From NCBI RefSeq assembly GCF_016427565.1, contig NZ_JAELXT010000001.1:62001-126000 (forward strand): a stretch of DNA of 64,000 nucleotides. The letters are read 5' to 3'. Under the pieces are notes generated by a model, which made no database searches, had not been told where the DNA came from, and was given only the letters and a program-made list of their open reading frames with translations. Origin of the DNA: Microvirga splendida (lineage in GTDB: Bacteria > Pseudomonadota > Alphaproteobacteria > Rhizobiales > Beijerinckiaceae). Below, piece after piece: positions 51,834 through 60,964 of the stretch (its first letter is position 1; every line of letters starts with the position of its first letter). A program made the translations under genes and the position numbers.

Positions 51834-51952
51834 TCACGCCTACTCCGGTTCCAGATGGGCGGACGGTCCTCGCCCGCCGGCCTCGCTCCCCACCTACAGA
51901 TTCCATCCGGCCATTGTCGAGCCCGAGCGGGTACGCCACATGGCAAAATTCC

Positions 51953-51976
51953 TTGACTAACCGACCGGTCGGTCAA
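51953..51976. promoter_or_regulatory. Candidate PaaR (TetR) operator before paaZ
   Basis: The site contains the perfect 14-base palindrome ACCGACCGGTCGGT inside TTGACTA...TCAA. It lies between divergent paaX and paaZ, 61 bases before the paaZ ATG and 120 bases from paaX. It shares TTGACYAACCGWCCGGTC with the site before paaG, so the same regulator probably binds both. Confidence 0.7.
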
Positions 51977-52036
51977 TAATGCCGCAAAGGTGTGGCGATG
52001 CCAATGCAGCTGCACATTCATCATTCAAGGTGCCCC

Positions 52037-54064
52037 ATGAGACTTGAGAGCTTCGTTCGCGGAAGTTGGATGTCGCCCGGCCAGGAACGCGCCGAAATTC
52101 GCAGCGCCGTCACCGGCGACGTGGTCGCCGAGGTCGCCAGCGGCGGCTTCGACATGGGCGAGGTGCTGGCCTATGCCCGTCGGGTCGGCGGCCCCAACCT
52201 GCGTCGGCTGACCTTCCACCAGCGGGCCGAGATGCTCAAGCGCCTTGCCATTCATCTGACAGAGCGCAAGGAGCAGCTCTACAAGCTCTCCTACCAGACC
52301 GGCACCACGCGCTCCGACAACTTCATCGACGTGGACGGCGGCATCGGCACGCTGTTCGTCTATGCCTCCAAGGGCCGCCGTGAGCTGCCCAACACCACGT
52401 TCCTCATCGACGGCGCCGTGGAGCCCCTGTCGAAGGGCGGCAGCTTCGTCGGCCAGCACGTGATGGCGCCGATGCACGGCGTCGCGGTTCACATCAACGC
52501 CTTCAACTTCCCCTGCTGGGGCATGCTGGAGAAGCTCGCGCCCGCCATCCTGGCCGGCGTGCCGGTGGTCACGAAGCCGGCGACGATCACGTCTTACGTG
52601 GCGCATGCGCTGGTGCGCATGATCGCGGAGTCCCGCATCCTTCCCGAAGGCGCGCTCCAGTGCATCATCGGCTCGACGGGCGATCTGTTCGACCATCTGA
52701 CCTGTCAGGACGTGGTGTCCTTCACCGGCTCGGCCGACACGGCCCAGAAGCTGCAGCGGCATCCGGTGATCGCCAGGGAATCCGTTCGCTTCATCGCCGA
52801 GCGCGACTCGCTCAACGCCGCGATTCTTGCGCCCGATGCCGGACCCGGCACGCCGGAATTCGACCTCTTCATCAAGGAGGTCGCGAAGGAGATGACGGTC
52901 AAGGCGGGCCAGAAATGCACGGCCATCCGCCGCGCCATCGCACCTGACGCGCATGTGCCTGCCGTGATCGAGGCCCTGCGCGAGCGGCTCTCGAAGGTCA
53001 CGGTCGGCAACCCGGAACTCGACAACGTGCGCATGGGCCCGGTGGTCGGTCTCGGCCAGCGCCGGGACGTGCTGGCCCAGGTGGCGAAGCTGCGGAGCGA
53101 GGCGGATATCGTCGTGGGCGACCCGGACAACTTCACGGTCGAGGGTGCGGACCGTGAGCGCGGCGCCTTCATTCCGCCGCTTCTGCTGCATTGCCCCGAT
53201 CCGATCCGCGCCACCAACGTGCACAGCGTCGAGGCCTTCGGCCCGGTCTGCACATTGATGGGCTATGACGGGCTCGATCAGGCCGTGGCTCTCGCGAACC
53301 GCGGCGACGGCAGCCTCGTCGCGTCGGTCTACACCTACGACCCCGCCATTGCGTCCGATCTCGTCTTCGGCGTCGGCGCCTTCCACGGCCGTCTCGTGCT
53401 GATCGACCGCGACTGCGCCAAGGAGCAGACGGGCCATGGCTCGCCCATGCCGCACATGGTCCATGGCGGGCCGGGACGCGCCGGCGGCGGCGAGGAGCTC
53501 GGCGGCATGCGCGGCGTGCACCATTACATGCAGCGCACGGCCCTCCAGGGCTCGCCCGCGATGCTTTCACGCGTGACGCAGAGCTGGATCAAGGGCGCTC
53601 CGATGGTCCAGGAGGGGCGCCATCCCTTCCGCTACCATTTCGAGGACCTCGCCATCGGCCAGACCTTCATCTCGAAGGAGCGCATGATCACTCTCGAGGA
53701 CATCGAGCACTTCGCCGAATTCACCGGCGACACCTTCTACGCCCACATGAGCGAGGAGGCCACGAAGGACCATCCGTTCTTCCCCGGCCGCGTGGCTCAC
53801 GGCTACCTGCTGCTGTCCTTCGCGGCCGGCCTGTTCGTCGACCCGGATCTCGGGCCGGTTCTGGCCAATTACGGCCTCGACTCCTTACGCTTCCTCAAGC
53901 CCGTGCAGCCGGGCGAGACCATCAAGGTCCGGCTGACGGCGAAGTCCAAGTCGCCGCGCAACGAGGAGTATGGCGAGGTGCGCTGGGACGTGGAGATCAC
54001 CACGGACAAGGACGAGACGGTCGCGACCTATGACCTCCTCACCATGAATGCGGTGCGTCGTTGA
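52037..54064 (+). CDS. paaZ: Bifunctional ring-opening oxepin-CoA hydrolase / semialdehyde dehydrogenase PaaZ
   Basis: The 675-residue fusion has an aldehyde dehydrogenase domain (residues about 1-520) and a MaoC-like R-enoyl-CoA hydratase domain (about 535-675). The dehydrogenase domain shows HINAFNFPCWGMLEKLAPAI, the Glu in VRFIAERDSLN and the catalytic Cys in VKAGQKCTAIRRA. The hydratase has the Asp/His dyad in FTGDTFYAHMSEE and FPGRVAHGYLLLSFAAGL. It opens the oxepin-CoA ring and oxidises the aldehyde. The ATG at 52037 matches the family start. It is divergent from paaX. Confidence 0.93.
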   Translation: MRLESFVRGSWMSPGQERAEIRSAVTGDVVAEVASGGFDMGEVLAYARRVGGPNLRRLTFHQRAEMLKRLAIHLTERKEQLYKLSYQTGTTRSDNFIDVDGGIGTLFVYASKGRRELPNTTFLIDGAVEPLSKGGSFVGQHVMAPMHGVAVHINAFNFPCWGMLEKLAPAILAGVPVVTKPATITSYVAHALVRMIAESRILPEGALQCIIGSTGDLFDHLTCQDVVSFTGSADTAQKLQRHPVIARESVRFIAERDSLNAAILAPDAGPGTPEFDLFIKEVAKEMTVKAGQKCTAIRRAIAPDAHVPAVIEALRERLSKVTVGNPELDNVRMGPVVGLGQRRDVLAQVAKLRSEADIVVGDPDNFTVEGADRERGAFIPPLLLHCPDPIRATNVHSVEAFGPVCTLMGYDGLDQAVALANRGDGSLVASVYTYDPAIASDLVFGVGAFHGRLVLIDRDCAKEQTGHGSPMPHMVHGGPGRAGGGEELGGMRGVHHYMQRTALQGSPAMLSRVTQSWIKGAPMVQEGRHPFRYHFEDLAIGQTFISKERMITLEDIEHFAEFTGDTFYAHMSEEATKDHPFFPGRVAHGYLLLSFAAGLFVDPDLGPVLANYGLDSLRFLKPVQPGETIKVRLTAKSKSPRNEEYGEVRWDVEITTDKDETVATYDLLTMNAVRR

Positions 54065-54171
54065 TGGAAGAATATTGGCAGCACATGCCAGTTGCTGTGA
54101 GATAAGGTTGGTATCCGCCGCTTCGTCACGACTGGCAGCGGATATCAGAAGAAGACTGTTTGGGGGAACCG

Positions 54172-54597
54172 ATGTCCACATTCGACCAAGCCGCCGCCGA
54201 GCGGATGCTCACCGATGTCTTCGCGCCCTGGATCCAGGCGCTCGAACTCTCCGTCGAGAGCCTGCATCCTGAGGGCGCGGTTCTGCGCATGCCGTTCTCG
54301 GAACGGCTGTGCCGCGACAACGGCGTGATCTGCGGCCAGGCGCTCATGAGCCTTGCCGACACCGCCATGGTGTTCGCCGTCTCCTCCGCCGGGGGCGCGT
54401 ACCGCCCGATGACCACGGTGGACCAGACCATGCACTTCCTGCGCCCGGCTGCGAAGGCGGATGTGCTGGCGGACGCGAAGGTCGTTCGCCTCGGGCGGAC
54501 CATGGCCTTCGGCACCGTGACGCTGACCACGGCCGGCGACAGCCGCCCCGTCGCCATTGCGCAGCTCGCCTATGCGCTGCTGCCCGAGAGCAAGTAG
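54172..54597 (+). CDS. PaaI-family hotdog thioesterase
   Basis: The 141-residue protein contains VICGQALMSLADTAMVFAVS, the PaaI-type active-site region with Asp, then MTTVDQTMHFLRPAAKADVL. GGGGG precedes the ATG. It follows paaZ after 107 bases and is a second thioesterase beside PaaI at 43607-44086. The GQAL in place of the usual HGG motif suggests a different specificity. Its substrate is probably an acyl-CoA of the same pathway. Confidence 0.8.
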   Translation: MSTFDQAAAERMLTDVFAPWIQALELSVESLHPEGAVLRMPFSERLCRDNGVICGQALMSLADTAMVFAVSSAGGAYRPMTTVDQTMHFLRPAAKADVLADAKVVRLGRTMAFGTVTLTTAGDSRPVAIAQLAYALLPESK

Positions 54598-54609
54598 ACC
54601 AAGTTCATT

Positions 54610-55065
54610 TCAGAACGGCAGCGCCACGCTGGTCTTGATCTCCTTCAGGACCACGTTGGTGCGCACGTAGCGGATGCCGGGCAGGCGGAACATGAACTCG
54701 TCGAGAAACGCGTTGTAGGCCTGCATGTCGCGCACCACGACCCGCAGGTGATAATCGGCATCGCCCGTGGTGGCGAAGCATTCCAGCACCTCGGCGCGCT
54801 CCGTCACCCTGGAGACGAACTCATCGACGAAGGTCGCGTCGTGCCGCTCCAGCGACACGTGCAGGATCGCCGAGGTGGTGAAGCCCGCCTTCTCCCGGTC
54901 GACGAGGGCCGAATAGCCGGTGATCACCCCGGCCTCCTCCAGCGCCCGAACGCGCCGCCAGCAGGCGGAGGTGGACATGCCCACATCCTCGGCCAGCTGC
55001 TGGTTGGTGGTGCGCCCCTCCCTCTGCAGCTGCACCAGAATGTGCTCGTCCTGCTTCTCCAGCAT
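54610..55065 (-). CDS. Lrp/AsnC-family transcriptional regulator
   Basis: The 151-residue protein has an AsnC HTH (NQQLAEDVGMSTSACWRRVR with ALEEAGVITGYSAL) and an RAM ligand domain (LECFATTGDADYHLRVVVRD). GGGAGGG precedes the ATG at 55065; upstream ATGs to 55125 would extend it without homology. It is divergent from the indolepyruvate ferredoxin oxidoreductase gene, so an aromatic amino acid or its keto acid is a plausible effector. Confidence 0.9.
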   Translation of the reverse strand: MLEKQDEHILVQLQREGRTTNQQLAEDVGMSTSACWRRVRALEEAGVITGYSALVDREKAGFTTSAILHVSLERHDATFVDEFVSRVTERAEVLECFATTGDADYHLRVVVRDMQAYNAFLDEFMFRLPGIRYVRTNVVLKEIKTSVALPF

Positions 55066-55222
55066 GGCGCCCTCCCGTTGGTGATTTTTACCAGATATAG
55101 CGCCGGATTCCGCGACATCTACCACAAAGAAGGCGTGACGGGGAAAGAATAGGAAGCACCTACCAGCCGTTCGGAAGTACCATACTTAGCCACGACATGG
55201 CTCTTCATGCGGGATCAGGCTG

Positions 55223-58200
55223 ATGACACGCGTTCCGTCCCTCGACGATTACCGGCTCTCCGACCGCTATGCCCGCGAGACCGGCCGGGTGTTCCTGACC
55301 GGCACCCAGGCGATCATCCGGATCGTGCTCGATCAGGCCAGGCGCGACCGGCTGGCGGGCCTCAACACGGCGGGCTTCGTCTCGGGCTATCGCGGCTCGC
55401 CGCTCGGCGGAGTCGATCTCGAGTTCTGGCGCATCAAGGAGCAGCTGAAGGAGCACCGCATCGAGTTCCTGCCCGCTGTCAACGAGGACCTTGCCGCCAC
55501 TGCGGTGCTGGGCTCGCAACAGGTGGAGACCGACCCCAACCGGCAGGTGGAGGGCGTGTTCGGCCTCTGGTACGGCAAGGGTCCCGGCGTCGACCGCTCC
55601 GGCGATGCCCTGAAGCACGGGAACGCCTATGGCTCCTCGCCCCATGGCGGCGTGCTGGTGGTGGCGGGCGACGACCATGGCTGCGTGTCCTCGTCGATGC
55701 CGCACCAATCCGACGTGGCGTTCATGAGCTGGTTCATGCCGACGCTGCATCCCGCGAGCGTCGCCGAGTATCTCGAGTTCGGCGAGTACGGCTATGCGCT
55801 GAGCCGCTTCTCCGGCATGTGGGTCGGCTTCAAGGCGGTGTCCGAGATCGTGGAATCCGGCACCTCCGTCGAGCTGCGCCCGCCGAGGCAGTTCAACGAG
55901 CCAGACTTCACGCCGCCGCCCGGAGGCCTGCACTACCGCTGGCCGGATCTGCCGGGGCCGCAGATCGAAGAGCGCATGGAGGCGAAGAAGCACGCCGTCT
56001 ATGCCTTCGCCAAGGCCAACCCCATCGACCGGCGCATCTACGACATTCGCGATGCATCCTACGGCATCGTCACCACGGGCAAGGCCCATCTCGACCTGAT
56101 GGAGGCGCTGCGCCTCATCGGCCTCGACGAGGCAGCCTGCCGTACCCACGGCATCGACATCTACAAGGTCGGCATGGTGTGGCCGCTGCCGCTGCACGAC
56201 GCCATGGAATTCGTGAAGGGCAAGCGCGAGATCCTCGTGGTTGAGGAAAAGCGCGGCATCATCGAAAGCCAGTTCAAGGAATACTTTTACGACTATCCGG
56301 GCTCGAAGCCCGAGCGCATGGTCGGCAAGCACGACGAGACGGGCGAGCGCCTCATCCCCTGGACGGGCGAGCTCACGCCGCGCTTCCTCGCCGGCGTTCT
56401 GGCCAAGCGCCTCGACCCGATCTTCCCCGGTCTCGACCTCGCGCAGCGCGTGGATGCTCTCACGCCGGACGCGGAGCGCGTGATCACTGTTTCGGGCGCG
56501 ACGCGCACGCCCTATTTCTGCTCCGGCTGCCCGCACAACACCTCGACCAAGGTGCCGGAAGGCTCGAAAGCGCTCGCGGGCATCGGCTGCCACTTCATGG
56601 CGAGCTGGATGGACCGGGAAACCTCGTCCCTGATCCAGATGGGCGGCGAAGGCGTGAACTGGGCCGCCTCGTCCAAGTTCACCGGCCAGGGCCACATCTT
56701 CCAGAACCTCGGCGAAGGCACCTATTACCATTCGGGCTCCATGGCGATCCGGCAGGCCATGGCGGCGGGCGCCAACATCACCTACAAGATCCTGTTCAAC
56801 GATGCGGTCGCGATGACGGGCGGCCAGCCCGTGGACGGGCCGGTGAGCGTCTACGCCATCGCGCATAGCGTGCGGGCGGAAGGCGTGCAGCGCATCGCGC
56901 TCGTGTCGGACGATCCCGACAAGTTCGTGCCGGCGGATCTGCCCAAGGGCGTGACGATCCATCACCGCGATGAACTCGACGGAGTCCAGAAGGAGCTGCG
57001 CGACATTTCCGGCGTGACGGTGCTGATCTACGAGCAGACCTGCGCCACCGAAAAGCGCCGCCGCCGCAAGCGCGGCCAGATGGAGGATCCGAAGCGCTTC
57101 GCCTATATCAACGACCTGGTCTGCGAAGGCTGCGGCGACTGCTCGGTGGCGTCCAACTGCCTGAGTGTGGAGCCGAAGGAGACGCCGTTCGGCCGCAAGC
57201 GCAAGATCAATCTCTCCACCTGCAACAAGGACTTCTCGTGCCTCGACGGCTTCTGCCCGAGCTTCGTCACGGTGGAGGGCGCCACGCGCAAGGCGAAGAT
57301 CACGTCGGGCTTCGATGCGGCGGCGCGTGCCGCGTCCCTGCCCTCACCGGCTCTTCCCGCGCTCGACAAGCCGTTCGACCTGCTCGTCACCGGCGTCGGC
57401 GGCACGGGCGTCGTCACGATTGGCGCGCTCATCAGCATGGCGGCGCATCTCGAGGGCCGCGGCGTGTCGGTGCTCGATTTCACCGGCTTTGCGCAAAAAT
57501 TCGGCCCGGTGCTGAGCTATCTGCGCATCGCCACAAACCCGGGCGAGTTGAACCAGGTGCGCATCGACCAGGGCGCGGCGGATGCGCTGATCGGCTGCGA
57601 CCTCGTGGTCAGCTCCTCGCCCAAGGCTTCCGGCACTTATCGCGCGGGAACGCGCGCCGTGATGAACACCGCCGAGATGCCCACCGGCGACGTGGTGCGC
57701 TTTCGCGACGCGGATCTCGCCAGCCGCACGCGGCTTCGCGCCATCGAGCGCGTCATCGGCCAGGGTAACATGGCCACCGTCAATGCGAATGCGCTCGCCG
57801 AGACGCTGCTCGGCGATACGGTTTTCGCCAACGTGATGATGCTGGGCTTTGCCTGGCAGCAGGGGCTGGTGCCGGTCTCGTTCGACGCGCTCTCCCGCGC
57901 CATCGAGCTCAACGGCGTGGCGGTCGAGCGCAACCGGCAGGCCTTCGCCTGGGGCCGCCTGCTCAGCGCCGATCCGGCCATCGTGCAGGAGGTGGCGAAC
58001 GACAAGCCGGAGGAGCCCGAGACGCTGGATCAGGTGATCGCCCGGCGGGTCGCTTTTCTTACCGATTATCAGGATGCGCTCTACGCCGGCCGCTATGAGA
58101 TGATGGTGTCCCGGGTCCGTAAAGCAGAAAATGCGCTTGGGTCCGAGACCCTCACCGACGCGGTGGCGCGCTCGCTGTTCAAGCTCATGGCCTACAAGGA

Positions 58201-58693
58201 CGAGTACGAGGTCGCGCGCCTGCACATGGAGACCGGCTTCCTCGGCAAGCTGCGGCAGGAATTCGACGGCGACTTCACGGTGAAATACCACATGGCGCCG
58301 CCGCTCCTGTCCTCGAAGCGCGATGCGCGGGGCCGCCCGAAGAAGCGCGCCTTCGGCCAGTGGATCCAGACGCCCCTGCGCGTGCTGGCCAGGATGAAGA
58401 TCGTACGCGGCACGCTCTTCGACGTCTTCGGCTACACGGCCGAGCGGCGCACGGAACGGGCGCTGATCGGCTGGTACGAGGCCCAGGTCGAACGCATCCT
58501 GCAAGACCTCGACGCACAGCGCTTCGCCGACCTGCTGGCCATCGCGAAAGCCCCGATGGACATCCGTGGCTACGGCCCCGTGAAGGAAGCGGCCATCCAC
58601 AAGGTGCAGGCCGAGGTGGAGCGCCTGTGGTCGCGCGCGGCGGAACAGCCTGAGGTGATCGACACGCGCACGCGCGAAGCTGTAAGCGCGTGA
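55223..58693 (+). CDS. Fused indolepyruvate ferredoxin oxidoreductase (IorA-IorB)
   Basis: The 1156-residue enzyme converts aryl-pyruvates to arylacetyl-CoA and reduces ferredoxin. The first half has NTAGFVSGYRGSPLGG and the thiamine domain (CSGCPHNTSTKVPEGSKALA, GIGCHFMASWMDRE). Near residue 620-680 are clustered Cys residues (DLVCEGCGDCSVASNC, STCNKDFSCLDGFCP) for Fe-S centres. The gamma domain begins LVTGVGGTGVVTIGALISMA. The fused form is usual in aerobic proteobacteria. It is next to the paa genes and an Lrp regulator. Its last 419 bases overlap an antisense frame of the ABC-F gene. Confidence 0.9.
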   Translation: MTRVPSLDDYRLSDRYARETGRVFLTGTQAIIRIVLDQARRDRLAGLNTAGFVSGYRGSPLGGVDLEFWRIKEQLKEHRIEFLPAVNEDLAATAVLGSQQVETDPNRQVEGVFGLWYGKGPGVDRSGDALKHGNAYGSSPHGGVLVVAGDDHGCVSSSMPHQSDVAFMSWFMPTLHPASVAEYLEFGEYGYALSRFSGMWVGFKAVSEIVESGTSVELRPPRQFNEPDFTPPPGGLHYRWPDLPGPQIEERMEAKKHAVYAFAKANPIDRRIYDIRDASYGIVTTGKAHLDLMEALRLIGLDEAACRTHGIDIYKVGMVWPLPLHDAMEFVKGKREILVVEEKRGIIESQFKEYFYDYPGSKPERMVGKHDETGERLIPWTGELTPRFLAGVLAKRLDPIFPGLDLAQRVDALTPDAERVITVSGATRTPYFCSGCPHNTSTKVPEGSKALAGIGCHFMASWMDRETSSLIQMGGEGVNWAASSKFTGQGHIFQNLGEGTYYHSGSMAIRQAMAAGANITYKILFNDAVAMTGGQPVDGPVSVYAIAHSVRAEGVQRIALVSDDPDKFVPADLPKGVTIHHRDELDGVQKELRDISGVTVLIYEQTCATEKRRRRKRGQMEDPKRFAYINDLVCEGCGDCSVASNCLSVEPKETPFGRKRKINLSTCNKDFSCLDGFCPSFVTVEGATRKAKITSGFDAAARAASLPSPALPALDKPFDLLVTGVGGTGVVTIGALISMAAHLEGRGVSVLDFTGFAQKFGPVLSYLRIATNPGELNQVRIDQGAADALIGCDLVVSSSPKASGTYRAGTRAVMNTAEMPTGDVVRFRDADLASRTRLRAIERVIGQGNMATVNANALAETLLGDTVFANVMMLGFAWQQGLVPVSFDALSRAIELNGVAVERNRQAFAWGRLLSADPAIVQEVANDKPEEPETLDQVIARRVAFLTDYQDALYAGRYEMMVSRVRKAENALGSETLTDAVARSLFKLMAYKDEYEVARLHMETGFLGKLRQEFDGDFTVKYHMAPPLLSSKRDARGRPKKRAFGQWIQTPLRVLARMKIVRGTLFDVFGYTAERRTERALIGWYEAQVERILQDLDAQRFADLLAIAKAPMDIRGYGPVKEAAIHKVQAEVERLWSRAAEQPEVIDTRTREAVSA

Positions 58694-60287
58694 ATCTCGC
58701 CGGCAGGGTTGCGAGATCGAGCCGGCGCGTGATGCCGATGGCGTCCAGGAAGGCCTCGTCGTGGCTGACGATCAGCAGCGCCCCGTCATAGGCCCGCAGG
58801 CCCGCCTCCACGGCCTCGATGGAATCGATGTCGAGGTGGTTCGTCGGCTCGTCGAGGATCAGGAGCGCGGGCGGCTGCAGCCCGCCCAGCACGCAGGCAA
58901 GCCCCGCCCGCAGCACTTGTCCGCCGCTCAAAGTGGAGACGGGCTTCAAGGCGGCGTCCGCCCGGAACATGAAGCGCGCGAGCGCCGCCCGGCAGGCATT
59001 CTCGTCCACGGTCGGGTTGATGCGCCGGAAATTGTCGCGGATCGAGGCGGAAGGGTCGAGCAGGCTCACCCGCTGGTCGAACAGGGCGAAGTCGGTGAAG
59101 ACCCGCACGCTCCCGCTCAACGGCTGCAGTTGCCCGGTGACGAGCGCGAGCAGCGTCGTTTTCCCTGAGCCGTTCGGCCCCACGACGGCGACGCGCTCCG
59201 GTCCCACGATGGAGAAGGAAAGATCGTGCAGGATCGGTCGCTCCGGCGCGTAGCCGGCGCTTGCCGCATCGACCATGAGAACCGTCTTGCCCGGCGGCAG
59301 GTGAGTCGGCGGCAGGACGACGGAGAAGGGCTGCAGGACCTCGATACGCTCCCGCGCCGAGGCCGCGGCGTCGAGGGCCTGCGAGCGCCGCCGCTCCGCC
59401 AGGCGCGCATTCTCGCCGCTCGTATCCTCGCTCCGGTCCTTCATGGCATTCATGAGAATGCGCGGCATGTCGCCTTTGGCGCGCTTCCTGTGGCCGGCTC
59501 CGTCCTTGCGGGCCTTTCGCTCGGCGACCGCCTGTGTTCTCCGGTCGATCTCGGCGACACGCTTCTCCGCATCGGCGAGATCGTGCCGGGCCGCCGCGAG
59601 CTCCAGCGCCTTGCGCTCGCGATACCGGCTCCAGTTGCCGCCATAGCGCGTGGCGCCGAGCGAGGTGAGCTCGACGATGGCATCCATGGTGTCGAGCAGC
59701 TCGCGGTCATGGCTGACCACGATGGCGCCACCGCGCCATTGGCCGAGAAGATCGATCACCGCCGCGCGCCCCTCCCGGTCGAGGTTGTTGGTGGGCTCAT
59801 CGAGGAGCAGGAAGTCGGGCTCGGCGAACACGAGCGCCGCAAGGCTCGCCCGCGTGCCCTGCCCGCCCGACAGGGTCGCAAGCGGCGTGTCCGGCCGCGC
59901 ATGGAGGCCGACGCGGGCAAGAGCGGCTTCGATGCGCGCCTCCAGGGTCCAGTCCGCATCCGCCAGCTCCTCGAGCGTCGCCGCGCCGTTCTCGGCGCGG
60001 CGCAGGAGCGCGAGAGCCTCGGTGACGCCGAACAGGCTGGCGATGGTCTCGGCCCGGTCGAGATGAACCGACTGACGCAGGATCCCGAGGCTGCCGTCGA
60101 CGGTGAGGCTGCCGGAGTTAGGACGCAGCTCGCCGGCGATCAGCCGCAGCAGCGTGGTCTTGCCGACGCCATTGCGGCCGACGAGGCCCGTCCGTTCGGG
60201 GCCGAAGCCCAGGTCGAGATCGGAAAAGAGGGCGCGGCCGTCAGGCGTAGCCCAGGAGAGGCCGGAAAGGGTAATCGAAGCAGGCAT
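58275..60287 (-). CDS. ABC-F family ATPase with antisense C-terminal extension
   Basis: The protein of 670 residues has two ABC domains: Walker A GRNGVGKTTLL and GPNGSGKTTLL, signatures LSGGQGTRASLA and LSGGQVLRAGLA, Walker B LLLDEPTNNLD and LILDEPTNHLD. A charged linker lies between. These are the marks of ABC-F ribosome-associated ATPases (Uup/EttA type). The frame has no stop at the expected end near residue 525. It continues 419 bases antisense through the indolepyruvate oxidoreductase gene as an Arg/Pro/Ser-rich tail. The real end may be lost by mutation. An in-frame start up to 60443 is also open. Confidence 0.85.
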   Translation of the reverse strand: MPASITLSGLSWATPDGRALFSDLDLGFGPERTGLVGRNGVGKTTLLRLIAGELRPNSGSLTVDGSLGILRQSVHLDRAETIASLFGVTEALALLRRAENGAATLEELADADWTLEARIEAALARVGLHARPDTPLATLSGGQGTRASLAALVFAEPDFLLLDEPTNNLDREGRAAVIDLLGQWRGGAIVVSHDRELLDTMDAIVELTSLGATRYGGNWSRYRERKALELAAARHDLADAEKRVAEIDRRTQAVAERKARKDGAGHRKRAKGDMPRILMNAMKDRSEDTSGENARLAERRRSQALDAAASARERIEVLQPFSVVLPPTHLPPGKTVLMVDAASAGYAPERPILHDLSFSIVGPERVAVVGPNGSGKTTLLALVTGQLQPLSGSVRVFTDFALFDQRVSLLDPSASIRDNFRRINPTVDENACRAALARFMFRADAALKPVSTLSGGQVLRAGLACVLGGLQPPALLILDEPTNHLDIDSIEAVEAGLRAYDGALLIVSHDEAFLDAIGITRRLDLATLPARFTRLQLRACACRSPQAVPPRATTGAPPRPAPCGWPLPSRGRSHGCPSGLSRWPAGRRSAVRRGLAGCVRPGPRTSRSAPVPCAARPCSRRRRRACRVRSSSWPARAGASGSTGRRRASSGGPAHRASRTGAAAPCGISP

Positions 60288-60468
60288 GGCGATGGATGGT
60301 CCCGGTGGCAAGGCAAAGCGGCGTTGCTGTCCGGTGGAAATCCATGTGGGCGCACATCCTGTCGAAAAGGACGCCTTAACGGAGAGGCGTCGGAGGCAAG
60401 TTATAGGCAGGGAGCAGAAAGGCCGCAAGCTCCGGCGGGGCACGCAGATGTCCCGACCGGTGGCGCCG

Positions 60469-60876
60469 TCAGACCGCGCCGCTGTTCTGCGGCCGCTTGG
60501 CCATCACGTCCAGCAGCGCGGCGACCAGGTCGTCCGGCATGATGGGCTTGTGCAGGAAGGTGGCGTTGGGCGGGAGGTCGCCCGGCCCGGGGCCGGTCTT
60601 GCCGGAGATCACCAGGACGGCCACCTCCGGCCAGCCCTGCCGCACCAGCCGGGCGAATTCGAACCCGTCCATGGAGCCCGGCATGTTGACGTCGGTCAGG
60701 ATGGCGTCGATCTCGGGCCGCGTTTTCAGGAGCTCGAACGCCTCGTCCGCGTCCTGGGCCTCGACGACCCAGAACTCGGCCTCCTTGAGGATGTCGACCT
60801 GGGTCAGGCGAACGAGGGGTTCGTCTTCCACCAGCAGGACGACGGGCTGCTTCACGACGCGACGATGCGGTTTCAT
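60469..60876 (-). CDS. Single-domain response regulator A
   Basis: The 135-residue receiver has the acidic pair in LLVEDEPLVRLTQ, phosphoacceptor Asp in LTDVNMPGSMDGFEF, a switch Ser in VISGKT, and Lys in FLHKPIMP. No output domain is present. An exact GGAAC-N16-CGTT promoter stops only 10 bases before the ATG, so the message would be nearly leaderless. An internal GTG at 60855 is the alternative start. It is one of four similar receivers in this region. Confidence 0.88.
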   Translation of the reverse strand: MKPHRRVVKQPVVLLVEDEPLVRLTQVDILKEAEFWVVEAQDADEAFELLKTRPEIDAILTDVNMPGSMDGFEFARLVRQGWPEVAVLVISGKTGPGPGDLPPNATFLHKPIMPDDLVAALLDVMAKRPQNSGAV

Positions 60877-60885
60877 CCAGCATGA

Positions 60886-60910
60886 AACGGCGACGGCTCT
60901 ATCCAGTTCC
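60886..60910 (-). promoter_or_regulatory. EcfG-type promoter of receiver A
   Basis: On the minus strand GGAAC, a 16-base spacer and CGTTTC match the general stress sigma consensus exactly. The -10 element ends 10 bases before the ATG at 60876. Confidence 0.7.
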
Positions 60911-60964
60911 CTCCCGTCGAGCAGCCGTGATGAGCGATGCAGCGGCCGGAAGGCCGAAGCAGGA

